A DNA stretch of 47,410 bases from Bacillota bacterium. GTDB taxonomy: Bacteria > Bacillota > Bacilli > Alicyclobacillales > SLC66. This document shows positions 46,461 through 47,410 of this stretch, one piece after another (within the stretch, counting starts at the first letter, position 1; the number at the start of each line of letters is the position of its first letter). The position numbers and the translations under genes are program-made. The DNA is taken from positions 1 through 47,410 of the forward strand of contig JAJYOE010000008.1 in assembly GCA_021785975.1 (NCBI GenBank). The letters run 5' to 3'. Below the pieces are notes generated by a model. It did not search any database. It saw nothing but the letters and a program-made list of their open reading frames with translations, and was not told where the DNA came from.

Positions 46461-47304
46461 TTTTAAGGGTGAAAAACCAACATGGTGCCCGGGTTGCGGG
46501 GATTATGGTGTTCTGAACGCTTTACAACGGGCCAGCGTTGAGCTTGGTCTTGATCCAGAAGAAATGGTAGTGGTATCGGGTATTGGTTGTTCGGGTAAAC
46601 TTTCTGCGTACTTTGGGTCTTACGGAATGCATACCATCCATGGCAGAAGTCTGCCTACAGCTCAAGGTGTAAAGATTGCGAACCGCGATTTAACCGTGCT
46701 TGCTGCTGGTGGAGACGGGGACGGATATGGAATCGGGATGGGACATTTTATTCATGCAATGCGCAGAAATGTGAACATCACTTACATCGTCATGGACAAC
46801 CACATTTATGGATTGACTACGGGCCAAACATCACCAACGAGTGATACAGGTTTTGTGACGAAGACAGCACCGAAAGGCGCTGTTGAGCATCCTGTTCACC
46901 CGCTACAATTAGCGCTGGCATCAGGAGCGAGTTTTGTTGCCCAAGGCTTCTCTGGGGATATTCCACAGCTTTCCATGTTAATGAAAGAAGCGATTTCGCA
47001 TAAAGGGTTCTCACTTCTGAATGTGTTCAGTCCCTGTGTGACGTTTAACAAGCAAAACACGTATGAATTCTACAAATCGCACATCGTCAAACTGACGGAC
47101 GATGCCACTTATGACCCTTCAAACAAAACACAAGCGTTATTGAAGGTATCGCAAGAAGATGCAATATACACTGGAGTAATCTTTCAAGAGGATCGTCCAA
47201 CCTATGAGGAAATGGCTCCGAATTTCTCAGAAGTCGGTTTGGCGACGCAAGAACATTCCCTCTCTACAGAAGAACTTGAAAAGCTGCTATTGCAATTTCA
47301 ATAA
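46444..47304 (+). CDS. korB: 2-oxoacid:ferredoxin oxidoreductase beta subunit (copy 2)
   Basis: TWCPGCGDYGVLNALQR, SGIGCSGK, AAGGDGDGYGIGMGHF, NVFSPCVTFN. Overlaps copy-2 korA by 17 nt. Confidence 0.93.
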   Translation: MSTINDFKGEKPTWCPGCGDYGVLNALQRASVELGLDPEEMVVVSGIGCSGKLSAYFGSYGMHTIHGRSLPTAQGVKIANRDLTVLAAGGDGDGYGIGMGHFIHAMRRNVNITYIVMDNHIYGLTTGQTSPTSDTGFVTKTAPKGAVEHPVHPLQLALASGASFVAQGFSGDIPQLSMLMKEAISHKGFSLLNVFSPCVTFNKQNTYEFYKSHIVKLTDDATYDPSNKTQALLKVSQEDAIYTGVIFQEDRPTYEEMAPNFSEVGLATQEHSLSTEELEKLLLQFQ

Positions 47305-47350
47305 TGCAACGTGATTTTTACATGCAATTCAGTGATAATGAAGACACTAA

Positions 47351-47381
47351 GCAGAGGTGCTGATTTAGCGCCTCTGCTTTT
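47351..47381 (+). terminator. Rho-independent terminator after korB copy 2
   Basis: GCAGAGGTGCT (47351-47361) / AGCGCCTCTGC (47367-47377), one wobble, then TTTT. Confidence 0.82.
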
Positions 47382-47410
47382 TCAATTAGTTAAACGCTGG
47401 CCCGTTGTAA

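Noticed and set aside
40259-47304. Duplicate korAB as an assembly artefact
   Set aside because: The two copies differ throughout at the protein level and have different flanks, so they are true paralogs.
1-47410. CRISPR arrays, prophage or transposon genes, anti-phage defence cluster, tRNA/rRNA
   Set aside because: No regularly spaced repeats, integrase/transposase, Cas, restriction or toxin-antitoxin signatures recognised; content is housekeeping-like.

Overview
This 47.4 kb window looks like an ordinary chromosomal segment of a spore-forming Firmicute, probably Bacilli (Alicyclobacillus-like; inferred from gene content only). No phage, transposase, rRNA, tRNA or CRISPR array was recognised. 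In order it contains: a fadN-fadA-fadE beta-oxidation operon; a LysM/3D-domain protein; a TetR regulator with a fused isobutyryl-CoA mutase (IcmF); UppP; an MFS transporter; a 7Fe ferredoxin; a small MucR-like zinc-finger protein; a pair of M16 peptidase-like proteins; an RluA pseudouridine synthase; a ThiF/TcdA-like E1 protein; MurT-GatD; a LigB-type dioxygenase; an MBL hydrolase; two SEDS (FtsW/RodA) proteins flanking a DedA protein; a GSI-beta-like glutamine synthetase; endonuclease IV; a group of secreted proteins including a SpoIID/LytB-domain protein; an Orn/Lys/Arg decarboxylase; a LysM/3D protein preceded by a ydaO-type c-di-AMP riboswitch; Bcp; a second DedA; a GT2; YunC (DUF1805); a B12 radical SAM protein; a DUF212 protein; a lipoprotein; and two divergent 2-oxoacid:ferredoxin oxidoreductase (korAB) operons around a GntR regulator and a third 3D protein. 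The best leads are the 14-bp perfect inverted repeat enclosing the MFS start codon, the duplicated korAB/GntR locus, the zinc-finger gene with a palindrome and AUG-UGA element over its start, the SpoIID-like secreted pair, and the DedA gene lacking a canonical start. I found no clear evidence of a wholly new multi-gene system.
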